NCBI GenBank assembly: GCA_019055375.1
Contig: JAHQIW010002073.1
Span: 1-64,000, forward strand
Direction of reading: 5' to 3'
From: Parelaphostrongylus tenuis
Lineage: Eukaryota; Nematoda; Chromadorea; Rhabditida; Metastrongylidae
DNA: 64,000 bases
Both the position numbers and the translations under genes were made by a program. Of this stretch, positions 1-12,700 are shown one piece after another (the first letter of the stretch is position 1; each line of letters opens with the position of its first letter). The notes below the pieces were generated by a model that was given only the letters and a program-made list of their open reading frames with translations, ran no database searches and was not told the DNA's origin.

Positions 1-2460
1 TATTCATTAGACACCCAAACGGCGAGAATAACGTGTCTCAGAAGGAAAACAAGGCGTCGTGAAAGAGTTAATATCGTCATGCAATTGAAAAATGCATGAC
101 ATTGAAGTACGAAAAGTCACATCATAGAAAATGTCATACCTCGACGACCTGATCTTCTTCTTCCCTCGGAGCACTGGCGGTCTCCACTCTATTTCTGATA
201 TCGTTGTTCATCTCGCTGATTAAAACACCTGAATGAAGAATAACTTCTATTGAGTCGCTTCATGAGTTTCAGCGCTAAAGCAATAGATACACAATTTATA
301 ATCCAGAAGTAATTAAAACTGCATGATTTGGTAACACTAAATTGTGTCTTTCTTGCAAACGTTTTGTTATACAACTCGCCTATATTCGCTTTGTAATGGA
401 GCTGTCGTGAAAACATATTCGCTAGCTACTCTAGCGTACATACCGTTTGAAAAGAAAGTACTAGTAAAGTGACGCGAAAGTCTAATAGACCTTTCTGTAG
501 AAGGTTCGAGGGCGACTAATCTTCCAAACCGTTCTGTCCAGCTTTGAACTTCGCGAATCATTTCCAAGCCCTCCTTTCTGCAACCGTACAACCACCTTGA
601 GCTTTATTAATCCAGTGCGCCTCTTCACTAGCAGTACTCTAGTTGCCTTTAGTGTGTGAGTAACAAGTAGTTATCAAGGCAGCTCCATTTTAATGCAAAT
701 GCAGTCAAGTTGTATATCAAAATAATCGCAAGGAAATACGCAGATGAACGATACTAAAATTATGCAGTTTCGAACGCTACTGGTCAATAAAGTCGGCCTC
801 CGACCAAATCCAACGAAAAGACTTTTGTGAATGAATGAGTCTCAAATGCCCCTTCACGTTCGACGAAATGAGTATCTAATACCTCAGTTACGTCTACTTA
901 GGTCGTGAAGTCAACATAATAAACGACTGTGCTCCAGAGTCGGACTGGAGGAAAAGAGCGGCTTGAGAGCATACCGGAGCATCGAGGACGTAGTGAAAAG
1001 GACGAAAAAAATGCGACTTCGTGTCCACCTTTTCGACTCAATGGTTATTCCTGCCCTTACGTATGCAGCAGAAATCTGGTCGCTACGCAGGCAGGATGGA
1101 AGATCATTTGGCGTTATTGAACGGAACGCGCACTCGAAAGGCCGGTGCTGGTAGTATTCCGTACATTGCAGTTGAAAGAAAGGACCCAAAATTGTAACCT
1201 ACGGCAAGATCAAAGAAGCCTTTTCGCAAGCTAGGCTATCGAAGATAAGATCGGCTGCTCACGTAATACGCTTTAACGACAACCGGTGGGCGAGAACTGC
1301 TACCAGATGGATTCTTCGAGGTGTCAAGTGCTCTATAGGAAGACCACCGACCCGTTCGTCCGATTTCTTCACGAAAAGCTTAGAGGAAAAATATGATGAT
1401 CAGCAAAGTCCTAAAGCGAGGAAGGCCCACTGGGCTACAGCTTCGAGTGATAGGAAAAAATGAAAGTTTTACTGGTGCTTGCTCGAGTCACTCGGCGATC
1501 AACGCAATGATACGTGATACAGCGCACTGAGAAGCCGATCCCATAGAGCAAGAACAGCCTTAGCATCTACCTTACTCGAGACATTAAATGTTACCAAAAA
1601 TCTAGGAGTAAAGTGCTGCTTAGCGAAAAAGGCTCTAAATTACTCGTACAGTCGAGCGGGTACACACCGTAGTCTGACGAACGTTCACAGTAAAGTATAT
1701 GTGGATACATAAAACGAGTAGCTACGAACGAGAAAAGGAGTTGTTTTATAATACTACTTAGGTCAAACTCCTGTATTACTCTAATAATTCAAGACTAATA
1801 AGAGTTGTTGAAATATTGGCAAAGTACTCATTATTTTCTGATTTTTAATCACTATAACAGCTTTTGAGCATTATATGTCATAGGATATATCAAAGGCAAT
1901 AGATTTATGTTATGTCGATTTTCGTGCAACTTACAGAGATTGACAGGATGCCAACAATAGTATAGTTGCGCAGTGAGAGGAAGCATTGTAGCCATTTATA
2001 AGAAGTTTATTTGCCTCAACAGCCTACGAGTGTGTGAAGAAATTCGTCAAGCATCAAAGTATCAGAAAAACCCATATTTATTTTCAGCATGGAGAAAAAA
2101 AAACCAATTAAATGACAGAAATCGCACTGCCGGCGATATCAACTGTGGTCCCTAAAGGGTTAAGTACCACACAAAACTGCATGTATCATAGCAGATTCAC
2201 ATGTTCGGCATGTGATATGAATGTCAGATGAAGTACGGAAAAGGAATAGTATGGAAAAAACCGCAAGGCATAATGAGTGGAGCATGAAGTCCCACTTCTT
2301 AAAAAACAAAACAGCACCGTTTGGGGACAAAATTTTTGTTTCGAGATCATTCACTGTAAAGGAGACTTTGGATGAGGGCTGATAGGAATTTCAGTTTTTC
2401 TCTATCTTAGTACTGCAAATTTTTAATCATTAAAACGAAGATTTATGCCGAGATACGTAA
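1..2460 (+). repeat. Duplicated block, copy 3 (left part cut by the window edge)
   Basis: This stretch matches, in the same order and orientation, 55250-57190 and, less completely, 21780-24400. Shared anchors include GAAGTACGAAAAGTCACATC (near 110), GACGACCTGATCTTCTTCTT (near 143), CAAGTTGTATATCAAAAT (near 705) and ATTGACAGGATGCCAACAAT (near 1938). Divergence is high, roughly a quarter of positions by eye. It carries an RTE 3' fragment at 780-1740. No host gene was recognised; the short open frames run over repeat sequence. Confidence 0.7.
780..1740 (+). mobile_element. RTE-type LINE, 3' part (degenerate)
   Basis: Fragments of the C-terminal part of a nematode RTE reverse transcriptase can be read across three frames. 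They include YVYLGR-like sequence near 890, RSIEDVVKRTKKMRLRVH (972-1040), IPALTYAAEIWSLRRQ (1047-1095), and the terminal R-W-A-R-T-A-T-R-W-I, G-R-P-P-T-R-S-S-D-F-F-T-K and A-R-K-A-H-W-A-T-A motifs (1290-1445). Frameshifts and stops are frequent, so it is dead. The 3' tail (about 1500-1740) is shared with the copy at 56650-56900. Confidence 0.85.
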
Positions 2461-4560
2461 GATAATAAATCGATAATGTGATTTTGGACAAAAGAAAGAT
2501 AGGTGACTACAAATTCGGGAAAACTGAACAGAGATTACTAGTATTTGCGAGTAAGGAATCTGCCGCAAATCCCGCGCACGTGGTGCCGCGTTTTGGCGCG
2601 CAGATTCAAATCAATCACGAACTTTGGATAACTAGGGTGCAATTTGTCGTAAGAGTGTTGGAGAAAAGGAATGCTTAGTGATGCAAAGCACCAGATAGCG
2701 AGGTGATAAGCGATCTAATGTCAGCAAAAAGTTGATCTCACTCTTCCGACACACTGTGAAAACCTTTATAAAAAGTCAACCTTGATTTCAGGGTTGCTGA
2801 CATTTTTTCAACCAATGGTTATTGAACTTCTAGAGAGAAACAGTCCACAGGCCCTAAGAGAGCAAAAGATGCATTCCGATTGTGACATATAATTTTATTT
2901 TCGCTTCCACAGCGCAGTAAGAAGGCGTTTCCACGAACGAAGTACAGTGTTGAAATTGTACCTCTTCAATCAACTACTTTTATACACATCATTTGTAAAC
3001 AATGATAATCTGATAATTAAATAACATGTTTTGAATGCTTTGTCAGGTCTGTTAGGGGACTAGCACTAGTACTAAACGGAGCCGTTTTGTCTTGACAGTA
3101 TGCAAAACAAGGGTATCATTCAAAATCGATGGCTAACGTTTCGTAGACCTCGCGTTCGTCAGAGCTTAGACATACTATATCATACCATACCTGATTATTC
3201 GGTCAATATTTCGCATATGCACTATGAATCTGATGCGAAACAATTCAGTAGTCTGTCTGGCTATTATAAGAGGAGTACCGACCTGATGCAAGTTTTACTT
3301 AAAGAAAACAACAGTTCGTAAGACATATTGCATTTTTACTACTCATTCCCAGGCTTAGAGAGAGTCGAGCTTTTGGGTTTTCAAACAAGTTTTGCATCAT
3401 TTTCATGGCAGGAGCCCATTATTCACCAATCCATAATCATTCCAAGGATTTAGAGGATAGATTAAGCCTGGTCTATTTTGCAGTGAACTATACTGCGCTG
3501 TATTTTATGAATAATGCTCTAGTTAGCGAGGTTTTTAGACCCTTCCTACAGCGACTTTCTGAGAAGGCGCAAGTCATATCCTGGCTTACTGATAAGCTCA
3601 AAAGAGCCAAATCATTGTTGTGGATGATGTTTCGACACCGTCGTCTCATAGCTGTAATTATTCTAGCCACGAGCCCGACTGTTGGTCACTGTAATGTCGG
3701 GGCATTTATCACCTGATTCACGGTCATTTGTTACTCTGCCTAGATTCCTTCATAAACAAGTGATGCATACCCAAGGGATCGGCCTAACCGAAAAGCACTG
3801 TGTTCTTGATGAGCCTGTAAGAGCGAAACAGGCCTGTCTAGTACTGTGTAAGTAACTTATCAGACCTCATGAAAAGCTTAAAACATGTCGTGTGATCATC
3901 AGATTATCAGTGTAGAAAATATCCTCTTTCATGTTATCAAGTGGTTACCAGAAATCCAGAAGAGAAGTGCTGGACAGAGAAAAGGCCTCAAAATATTCGT
4001 GTACTCAGAAGGACACACGTCATCCGCAAACGATTAAATACCGCACAAATACTGTATAAGTTATAGCAAAAGCACATGCTCGGCTTTGATAAGGATACCA
4101 CATGAAGTAAAGGTAAAGGATTAGCACGGAAAAAGGTCAGAATCTAAAGAGTGGAGCATATAGTCCTACTTCTAAAATCAAATTAGCAAAAGTATTCTTA
4201 CGTTTTTTTTTTGGATAGGTATATAGATGAGCTAAAAATTCGTTGCTCTCCATTTGACTGTTGTAAGTCTTTTAGCATTCAAAAGATTTCCGCTGACATA
4301 TGTGGAATTCAGAGCGCCTTGGCCGAGTGGCTGTGCTGCCCGTTGCGCAGCGAGTGGGACCGAGACCCACCCTCCAACTCTCCCTGGCAGTCAAAAACAA
4401 CGCTCTATGGAGCGCCACAGCCAGGCTATCTTCGAAATTGCAAGGAGACGCGTTCAACCAGTATGCTAGGCCATTCAAGAAAAGAGACGGGAATCGAATT
4501 GAATGCTAGGACTACTAGGATCCGCTAGCAAGAAAATAAATTGGTACTTTTCCGTTATCT
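2460..4560 (+). repeat. Dispersed repeat resembling 61740-62880, interrupted
   Basis: 2460-2960 and 3912-4560 match 61740-62240 and 62245-62880 in the same order (shared GATAATAAATCGATAATGTG, AAATTCAAATCAATCAC-like, AAGCACATGCTCGG, GGAGCATATAGT). The 2960-3910 segment has no counterpart there and looks inserted. Nothing in that insert was recognised as a gene, although it contains a 103-codon open frame (3405-3716) without domain features. The repeat contains a tRNA-derived SINE near its right end. Confidence 0.6.
4313..4530 (+). mobile_element. tRNA-derived SINE, family 1
   Basis: The copy starts with GCGCCTTGGCCGAGTGGCTG, where TGGCCGAGTGG (4320-4330) is a perfect pol III A box of the Ser/Leu tRNA type. 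A weak B-box-like GGGACCGAGACCC follows. The body (CTCTCCCTGGCAGTC, then ...CCACAGCCAGGCTATCTT) and the tail (GAATGCTAGGACTACT...GGATCCGC) recur at 7071, 8130, 25131 and 62646. It cannot be a functional tRNA because no full cloverleaf forms. Confidence 0.7.
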
Positions 4561-5870
4561 GCCCATCGTTTCGTCCCTTCAGAAAATGCTTATTTTGCGC
4601 TTGTTTTTGGCGGTTGAGTAATTATTCGATAGCTCATATCAAAAGAACTTGAATAATTATTCCATCTTCTAAAAGCTCCTGTTATTCCGCTGAAAGAGCA
4701 AGAACAATATTTGTTACTTATTCAAAGATTTCTCGCTAAACAAAGCTTTCTCTTCGTAGTTATAGTAATCGATCAATAGACCAATTCTTAAGATCTTCAA
4801 TGATTTATTTGATTTTTGAAATAGACCCCGCATTACGCTGTAATAGCCATTAGACAATTGGGTTTTGCAAACTTCATCACTTCCATTATCCGCTCCTCAG
4901 TCCGATAGACTCCAAAAACATACTTTTTGGTCGTTTTCAATGTACAAGCAGCCATTCAGTAGTTTAGGCTATCGATTTTAGTGGTTATTTTGCCTTCAAA
5001 AAGGCCTTTTTATTGAGCTGAAAGAGTGAAAATAAGTTCGTGTTTTTCACTCGAGGATTTCTCGCTCACTAAAGCTTTTCCTTTCGAGTTTCAGTGACCA
5101 TTCGATAGATCAGATCTTAGAAATTTCAGCGATCTATTTGGTTTTGAATGCGACCTCGTATCACGCTGCAACAGCCAAACAATATTCGCCTACGTAAAAC
5201 TGGAAAAAAACCATCGAGTGCGAAATCAATTTTCTTTCGGTTCTTAGAAAGCACTGAGAAGTCTATTCAAGAAATCAAAAGCATTCCTGGAATTCTTGAA
5301 ATTTGATCTATCGTTTGATTTTTTAGATATAAGATAGAAACCTTGGTCAGCGAAAAGTCTTTAAATGAGGGACCAAATACTTTTTTGCTCTTTCAGCGCA
5401 ATAAGGAGGCTTTTTCGAAAATGAGGTGCACCAGTCAATTTTTTTTTTGACTTAAACGATCGACTAATTATTCAAACATTGAAACTGATCGAAAACACGT
5501 TTTTTTTCATTGGACCGAAGTGAAAATAGGATAGCTAAGGTAATCCATTTTCTGCGAGACCTAATCTTCTTATAGCTATCATAGCGTAATACCAGGTCCT
5601 CCATAAAAATTCAAATAAATCATTGAAATTCCTAAGAGTTGATCTACCAAATGGTCACCGAAACTCCGAAGGAAAAGCTTTAGTCAGGAAGAAATCTTTC
5701 AATGAGAAACAAAATTTTACGCTTGAGCATATACTGCAATAAGAAGACTTTATTGAAGATGAGAAAAACCACTCAAATTCTTTGAAATTGTGCTATCGAA
5801 CAAATATTTTAATATTGAAAAAGACAAAGAAGTACGTTCTTCACAAATGGTCGAAATTTCGAGCAGATAG
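4560..5870. repeat. Palindromic array of ~200-bp units (foldback-like)
   Basis: Two plus-oriented units (about 4640-4850 and 4990-5190) are followed by oppositely oriented units (about 5280-5410 and 5560-5770). The plus units share TTTCTCGCT.A..AAAGCTTT, then CAGTGACCATTCGATAGATC and CGTATCACGCTGCAACAGCC. The reverse complement of 5560-5760 reads through the same landmarks (TTTCGGTGACCATTTGGTAGATC, GGTATTACGCTATGATAGC). Shorter pieces of the unit occur near 8690, 9140, 9310 and 32630 (TTATAACGCTGTA). No coding signal. Confidence 0.65.
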
Positions 5871-6114
5871 CGGAAAAGTACCATAACTTTGCAAAGGCGG
5901 GTCAACAAAGCATCTAAGATTGAAAAAAAAGTACGTGAAATAATAAATCAGTAAGGCCATATTGGAGAAAAGAAAGATATGAGACTAGGACTCAAGAAAA
6001 ACTGAACAGAGGTCACGAGTTCTTGCGAGTTTATAGATCGCCGTTGAATAGCGCGTGGTTGCCGTGTTTTGACACGTAAATTCAAAATTTCGGACTATGG
6101 ATTACTCGTCGCTA

Positions 6115-6240
6115 TTTTTCGTTTGCGACGCGGAGCATCGCAGTAGTTAGTAACGTAACGTACCAGAAAGCGCAGTGATAAACGATGCCTTGCTTGAATT
6201 TTATCCCCAAGCACCTCTCGCAGTCAGACAGAGAACGTCC
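6115..6240 (+). mobile_element. tRNA-like SINE, family 2 (degenerate)
   Basis: GGAGCATCGCAGTAGTTAGTAA resembles a tRNA 5' half with an A box. It is followed by CAGAAAGCGCAGTGATAAACG, then CTTGAATTTTATCC in place of a B box. Better-preserved relatives lie at 7528 and 63090. The flanking body (CTCGCAGTCAGACAGAGAACG) is conserved in the relatives. Confidence 0.45.
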
Positions 6241-7070
6241 AAACTCGACTGCATTCAAGATTGCGAAGGAAAGGAAGAAAAGTAAAGGGAAGAAAGAAAG
6301 AAAGAAGCATCCTAGGACATTCGTAAGAAAGACGAAGTCCTTAAGCGGAGATGAAGCGCCACATAACATACTCAAAGACTTTGTGAAGGACGAATCCGAA
6401 GATACGTCGAATGGAAGAAATCACGGGATCCACGCAGTAAATTGTGAAACGGGTCGTCTGAACTAAAAATATCCCGTTAATTGCGCATGACATAAGAAGG
6501 ACATTGGTAAATACTTACTTCTCGATAAGGCACGAGGTTGTCAGTAACAAGACTTATAAAATAGCATCTGACGTTTGGGTAGTTCAACCATTTTCAGAGT
6601 CGATGAAGGTCAAAATGACACTTAAACTACTTCATCAAGTACAACCATAACCTTAACAAAATTATCTCAACATCTATAGTTTGTTCGCACAGTCAATATG
6701 TTCTTCCAAAAACTCATCATTTTAGCCTTTATAAGTCTTCCCGTATTACCACTGTAATGTTGGTTAAGATTAGTTGGACCTGGTCTTGATTGGGTCCGTA
6801 ATATGCCTAGCTTAAACCAGTGAAGAATCACTCAGAAGTATAGAGTAAAATTATGTGAGGTGATAAAAAAAATTTCCACAAAATATGTAGTGCCGGATCA
6901 TACGAGTAAATAACCAATTTTATATATTTCATATTTTATATATATTTATATTTTATATTAGCATGGAGATAACTCCGCTACTGCAAAAAATCTTAGAAAC
7001 CAAAACAGTTTGCCATCTTTTCATTGAAATACGAGTCCTATATATTGAGAAATTTAAGTTCAATATTAGA

Positions 7071-7286
7071 GGCACCGTGGCCGAATGGTTGTGGGGCTCG
7101 TCACTGCGCTCATGGAGCCAAGCTCCACCCCGACACTCTCCGGCAGACAACAGGAACGCCTTTTGGATCTCCACAGCCAGGCTATCTTTGAGATTGCAAC
7201 GAGACTGGCTCAACAAGTATTCTACGAGGTACAAGAAGAAGACGATTAAACGAATTGAAGGCTAGAAGTCCTGGGATCCGCACAGT
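7071..7286 (+). mobile_element. tRNA-derived SINE, family 1
   Basis: GGCACCGTGGCCGAATGGTTG has an A box at 7078-7088. The body reads CACTCTCCGGCAGACAACA...CCACAGCCAGGCTATCTT and the tail GAAGGCTAGAAGTCCTGGGATCCGC. It is one of five copies seen here. Confidence 0.7.
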
Positions 7287-7527
7287 AAAAAAAAACTGTG
7301 ACAACGGATTAAATAAAGTCTTTGAAGTAAAGAAAAAAGCGAGTGCAATAATAAATCAATAATGTAGTATTAGAGAAAGAAAGATGTACGATTAGCAATT
7401 GGGGAAAAACTAAACAGAGGTTACAAGTACTTGCGAGTACAAAGTAGGCCGTTGAATTTCGTGTGGTTGCCGCATTTTGACGCCTAAATCTGTGGACTTC
7501 GGATAACTCGTCCACCATTTTTCGTTA

Positions 7528-7660
7528 GCGGCGAGCAGTATCGCAGTGAATAGTGGTCAAAGAAATCAGAAAGAGCAGTGATCAACTACAATTTAGCTCG
7601 ATTCCTTTCCCAACTCTCTGTCGTAGTCGGAGAGAGAACGCCTTAGCTCTGTAGCCTCCA
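7528..7660 (+). mobile_element. tRNA-like SINE, family 2
   Basis: The A-box-like stretch TATCGCAGTGAATAGTGG is followed about 60 bp later by GCTCGATTCCTTT, a usable B-box match. The 3' body is CTGTCGTAGTCGGAGAGAGAACGCC, as in the copies at 6115 and 63090. Confidence 0.5.
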
Positions 7661-8129
7661 AGATTGAGCATCAGTTCAGTCATTTTGGAGTCGATGAAGG
7701 TCAAAATGGCACGTAAGCACTTAGTCAAGCACTACCATAGCTTTGGCAAAAATCTTAACATCTAGAGTTTATTCACACGGTAAATAGGTTATTTCAAAAA
7801 TTAATCCTTTCATTCTCTATAAGTTTTCCAGTATTACTACTGAAAAACTAGTGAAGACTGAGTGTATCAGTTCTTAAATAAGTCAGTACTGCGCCTGGCT
7901 TAACTATGAAAAGAACCACTCTAAGTTCCTTTGGCGAAGTCATGTGAGATCATAGAATATTTCTACAAAATACGGAATGTCGGATCACACAAGAAAACAT
8001 CTAGCTTCGCATGGGCGTAGATATAACTGCTGCTACCACAGAAATTTCTCAAAAACCGAAATAGTTTGTCATCTCTTTACTGAACTGCGATTTTTGTAAT
8101 TTACAAAAATTTAGTTGAATATTGGTGGA

Positions 8130-8340
8130 GGCGCCTTGGCCGAGTGACTGTGGCGCTCGTTGTGGTGCGCACAGAGCAAAGCTCCACCCTTCAAGACTCT
8201 CTGGCAGTCAACAACAACGCCTTTTGTGACTCCACAGTCAGGCTGTCTTTGAGACTGCAAGGAAACAGCTCAGTATGTATTCTTCGATCTACAAGAAGAC
8301 GAAAAAATGACGTTGATGCTAGATGCTGGGATCCGCGCAT
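8130..8340 (+). mobile_element. tRNA-derived SINE, family 1
   Basis: GCGCCTTGGCCGAGTGACTG (A box at 8137-8147), body GACTCTCTGGCAGTCAACAAC...CCACAGTCAGGCTGTCTTT, tail CTGGGATCCGCGCAT. It sits one tandem unit downstream of the copy at 7071. Confidence 0.7.
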
Positions 8341-8549
8341 GAAGAACACTTTGAAGACGGGTCAATTAAGTGCTTAAAGTAAAGAAAAACGCAAGTGAAA
8401 TGATAACCAGTAATGTAGAATTAGAGAAACAAAGCTTTATATAATGAGGAATTATGAAAAAGTGAATAGAGGTTACAAGCTCGTGTGAGTCGATAGTCTG
8501 TCGTTGAATTTCGCGTAGTTGGTGCATTTTGATGGTAATCTCCAACAAT

Positions 8550-9480
8550 ACTTACTTATATGTTAGACAGAGCCAAACGAAAAACGATCTCATTCGCTGG
8601 TTAGAATTTTATCATAGGAGTGTTTGTGATCGTTTGAAAGAGTATATTTCTGGCTATAACCCCTTTTAAACCGACTCTTGAAGAAACTTTTTTATAACGC
8701 TGTAAAATCTAAAATAAAATAATTTTCGACATACATCGTTTGCCTTCATTTTTATCACGCGTATAGTTAGCTGGAAGCACGGAAAGCACACAGCGCGTAT
8801 AGGAGTTTTCGTAGTATTTGAGTCAATAAATTGATCTGGAGTTTGCTTCGAAGAGGAGAAAAAATCTCTATTTTAATGGAAACATGTCTTACGCGATCGA
8901 TCGCCACTCCTCGCCTCTCCTCTGCCCGCACCTTCACCATGTGAATTAGCAGGTGAAAATGTTCGATGAACACGTAAGACTCAGTTTTGTTTTCCCTGAT
9001 AGACGGCATTTCCTGAACATAAGCGAAACGTTTGAATCGTTGAAACTTACGCTATCTAATGATTACTAATAATCCAAGGAAAGAGCTCTATGGGCGGATA
9101 ATATGCGAGTGTAAAACACAAATTCTTTTTTTTTCCCTACAGCGTTATCAAAAGAGCTTTTTCAAGAAGCAGGCATATTTTCGAGTTCTTCGAGAATTGC
9201 GCTATCGAATGAGTACTAGCAGTCTATGGAAGGAGATTTCTCCAGAGTAATATAAGGGAGAAAAACAAGTATTCTGTGACAAACATATTACTCGAACTCT
9301 ACAGCGTTATAAAGAGCATTTTTTGGAAATTTTCTAAATGGCTGTAGCAAGAAATTTAAGCTTTTGAATGGTTACTGACATTCCTATAAAAAATTCCTGT
9401 CCTGCGAATGACATCGGTTTTTCTTCTGTCGCCGTTTAACATTTGAGTACCCAAATTGGGAAGGTGAAAAAGCTTATTCC
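8550..9480. repeat. AT-rich repeat debris, no gene seen
   Basis: 8690-8890 is a diverged copy of 32625-32830 (shared TTATAACGCTGTA, TTCGTAGTATTTGAGTCAAT-like). The phrase CAGCGTTATAAAGAGC recurs near 9142 and 9300. No exon or RNA gene is supported. Confidence 0.5.
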
Positions 9481-9484
9481 GAAA

Positions 9485-9790
9485 GTAATTGCGATTTAGT
9501 TGCAACCAGATCACAGCCACATGTTGCACACCAAATGCTTTAAAGGTTGAGCGTGTGCTACGAAGTCATGCTTCATCCTTCATATTTGTCGGATCTCGCA
9601 TCTACCGACTATCACTTCTTTGAAGATCTCCATAGTTCTTGCAGGGGAAGCGCGCTTACGAGCAGCAGGATGCAGAAAATGCTCAAGTTTGTCATATCCA
9701 GAGGCACTTATTTAAGCTGTAGGAAAGAAAAATTTAGCCTTCGTTGGCAAAGATGTGTTGATTGTAGTGGTTTTTGATTTGATTAATGAA
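9485..9790 (+). pseudogene. mariner-family transposase, C-terminal fragment
   Basis: A frame reads Q-P-H-V-A-H-Q then, after a stop, YEVMLHPSYLSDLASTDYHF (9559-9618). This matches the mariner signature in which the third catalytic aspartate sits in P-Y-S-P-D-L-A-P-x-D-Y-H-x-F. Here that aspartate is kept (ASTDY) but the second-aspartate motif (D-N-A-R-P-H type) has become RSQPH. The frame continues to RWQRCVDCSGF, matching the usual R-W-x-x-x-V-D end. There is no N-terminal part and no terminal inverted repeat, so this is a dead remnant. Confidence 0.75.
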
Positions 9791-12700
9791 GATCAGTTCG
9801 AGCCTAATCATGATGACTAAAAATTCTAGGTCTTAAACCGCTATCACTGTTGCATAAGCCCAAGACTTTCTCGGAAGCTTCAACGAAAGTAAGGTGAAAA
9901 ACACCAAGTCCCTGTCACAAGCTCAATAAATGAAGAAAATGTGATTGATGAGAGGAAACAAGCAGCCAAGATGCGAATACACAGCGATATGGCAGCTAGG
10001 TAGCAAAGATACAAACGATAGAAGCAATGAACTCACGTTTTGCGTTTTGGCGCCTGAGGGTAAGTAGTCCGTTTGATCTACCCAGCTAATAACATCAATT
10101 CCACACCGGGCGGGAGATGTTGCTAATGGTAGTTGGAGAATCTACAAGAGGATTTCAATTCTTCAGTTGTGTAACAAACTATTTACTCTAAATATTTATC
10201 TAAATATACTTCTTCTCAAAACATCAGCAAATATCTACCTTGCAATAACCTTCAAAGTACTGGCCATTCTTAAATAAAAGTTACAAAGTCCCAAGAACGA
10301 CTATCTCTTAACCCCGGATTTAGTGGCCCTTTATATTTTGAACTAAGCTTAATACGTTTATGTTTTATGATATTATTTGTACAAGCAGCCAAAGTCTCGC
10401 CGGTTTGCCTTCTTTAAAGCTTGGAAAGCTTCATTAGAAAAAAACCATCAAATCTGGATCTAAATTGCAAATTGCACTCAAGCACACATTGACGTTGATC
10501 ATACTAACTGTTTTTATGAGTCTTCCACTAAATTATTCAGGTAGAGACTCTTATGTAGAAATCGCTGGTCTCGTAATGTACTTCCTACATCAAAACAACT
10601 GCCTCATAAACTGTCTCATGCCACGTGCGATTACGAGGCAGTCTTCCCAGCGGCTCATGCTTGGAGTTCAAGTTATAGGACGTTTACACAATACTTAACG
10701 CAGAGCACTTCAGAACCATATTCTACAGCCATTTTCGTGAGACGGTACCTGATCAAAAATCGATACATTTAGCTAGGCAAGAACTTTTAATGAGAGAGTC
10801 AATAACCATTTGAAAGCTCGAACTTCTGATTAGCGTCACACGTGGCAGATTTTCTAGAAAAATCATTTTATGTCCTTTCAACGAAAGGGAGAAATTAATG
10901 CGTCACACATGCGTTTTTCTTGCAAGGCACAGCTCCTTCATTAGACTGTTAATAATCATTAGATAGCGTAAGCTTAGGTGAATCCACTGCAGTGTTTATC
11001 TTCTAAAAAAATCGCCTTAATGCCTCAATGCAATGAAGCAGAAAAAATAGAATTCGAGTTTCACATCCTCAACGTGCCTGTTCAACGGCTAATCTACGGT
11101 CGGCCTGTGTATGTGGTCACTGTAGATTTGAAGCGGCGGTCCCCTCAGCAATCAATCGATGCATGTCTTTTCGTTATAAAGAGGCGATTTTTGTCATTCG
11201 ACCGAGAATTTTTTTTACCGCTTTGAATGAAACTCCTGATGAAACGTCTAACTTTGGAACTAGAAGATTTTTTGAGCGTTCTTGTACTTTTCGTTCTTCC
11301 AACAAAGTAATAGTTAAATTGCGTTTCTATTGTTAAACATGATTTTATTTCGAATGTTACATCGTTGGTCCTTTTCGAGAACCGGTCACGGCGCCGACCA
11401 GAGACTGAAGCTTTCAAATGATTCCTTTCACCCTTGTGAAAAGTTCTTGTCCAGCAAAAGGAACCGGTTGTTGACCCAATGTCGCCCAACGAAAAAGAAC
11501 CGTCTACAGTTTCACACAATGTACTTATGTATCGGCGAATATGAATTTCAGACAATATACACTGTCAAGTTTATCTTGTAGCAAACGTGAAATCACTAAA
11601 TTTCGTGGAATTATACAGCAACGAGTCTAAGTCCTAAGCACGGTCGATGCACTGCGCTTTGATTGTTTGGAAAGCGCAGATGTGTACACCTAAACTGTTC
11701 ATAAGATTTTTTTAGATGAGATGAGATAAAGTCATATTTCATTAGGCTTGTCATTTCCCATACAGAATTTTCTTGCAGCCGCCAAGTTCTGGATTATCCC
11801 TTGTCTAAATTAACTAATATCAACTGGAAGTAAACGAATCAGTGACATATGCTTGGTCAAACAGAGAGTAATTATTGAGCTGGCTGTAGCATACACTCTG
11901 CACAACCATTACCAACAGGCAACTCATTAATTTCTAATTTTGAATAGTTAAGATGACGTTTAGATTTGTGTGCAATAAGAAAGTATCAAAATTAAAAGAC
12001 TTGTTTTGTGACTTTTTGCATAGCATATTACAATTAATGGAATGACACTGATAGCGTGATCAGGTAGTAAATGGGTGTTTTTTCTTCGAATATAGTATTT
12101 GTATATGTACCAAAGTCACATGAGCGTTTCAAGCAAGTCATGATCTATAAAAACTCTTATATGGAGACGCTACTTTTCATCATTCCTGTTTGGATTTCTG
12201 TAATTTGGTACACTGTAGTTCGAGCACGTTGTCAGTGCCAGCAAACGAACTTGTAGCTGACAAACTCCTTTGTATTTACGTTACCATCGTGAGGCGTATT
12301 TTGCCACTTTCTATCTTACGAGCTTGTTTCTTATCTGGTATGAGTAAGTAATTCTCTGTGCTGAATCTCTTTGGACCTTTATCTTTGTCTAGCATCTTTT
12401 GTACGCATGTTACCTTTTGTGTGTCTAAATCTATCTTTCTGCATGCGCAGATTTTTATGTAACCGTAGACTTATTGCAGCGCTCCATCTGACAAACTTCT
12501 TGTCTATAGTTCAAATAGAAGCTTTATTCAAAACAGAAAGGTCGGTTGTCAGTTAGCAGTTGCCATCAGCTGGCAGTTAACGATTAGCCGTTAGGGTTAC
12601 TGTAATCCTACCGTAGCCAATCCTCTCAAATCATTGGTCTACTTCCAGTTTATTCATCGCAAAATTGCTTGATCCTACCGTGTTCTGCACCCACAGTATC

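Larger units (their letters stand above)
5937..8550 (+). repeat. Tandem ~1.06-kb repeat units carrying SINE-like modules
   Basis: 6585-7660 and 7680-8540 are two diverged copies in tandem. Both read GAGTCGATGAAGGTCAAAATG, then a long AT-rich body, then the SINE family 1 module, then AATAATAAATCAATAATGTA. The A boxes lie 1059 bp apart (7078 and 8137). A further partial unit begins near 5937. The same modules occur singly at 2460, 61740 and 62920. Confidence 0.65.

Noticed and set aside
4313..4400. Functional tRNA-Ser/Leu gene
   Set aside because: Only the A box is tRNA-like; the acceptor, anticodon and T arms do not pair, and five related copies share a non-tRNA body.
6185..6466. 93-codon lysine-rich frame
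   Set aside because: It lies across the tandem repeat and its SINE module; the homologous repeat copies do not keep the frame.
11145..11555. 136-codon minus-strand frame
   Set aside because: It has no domain, no splice partner and overlaps short phrases repeated elsewhere; kept as unassigned.
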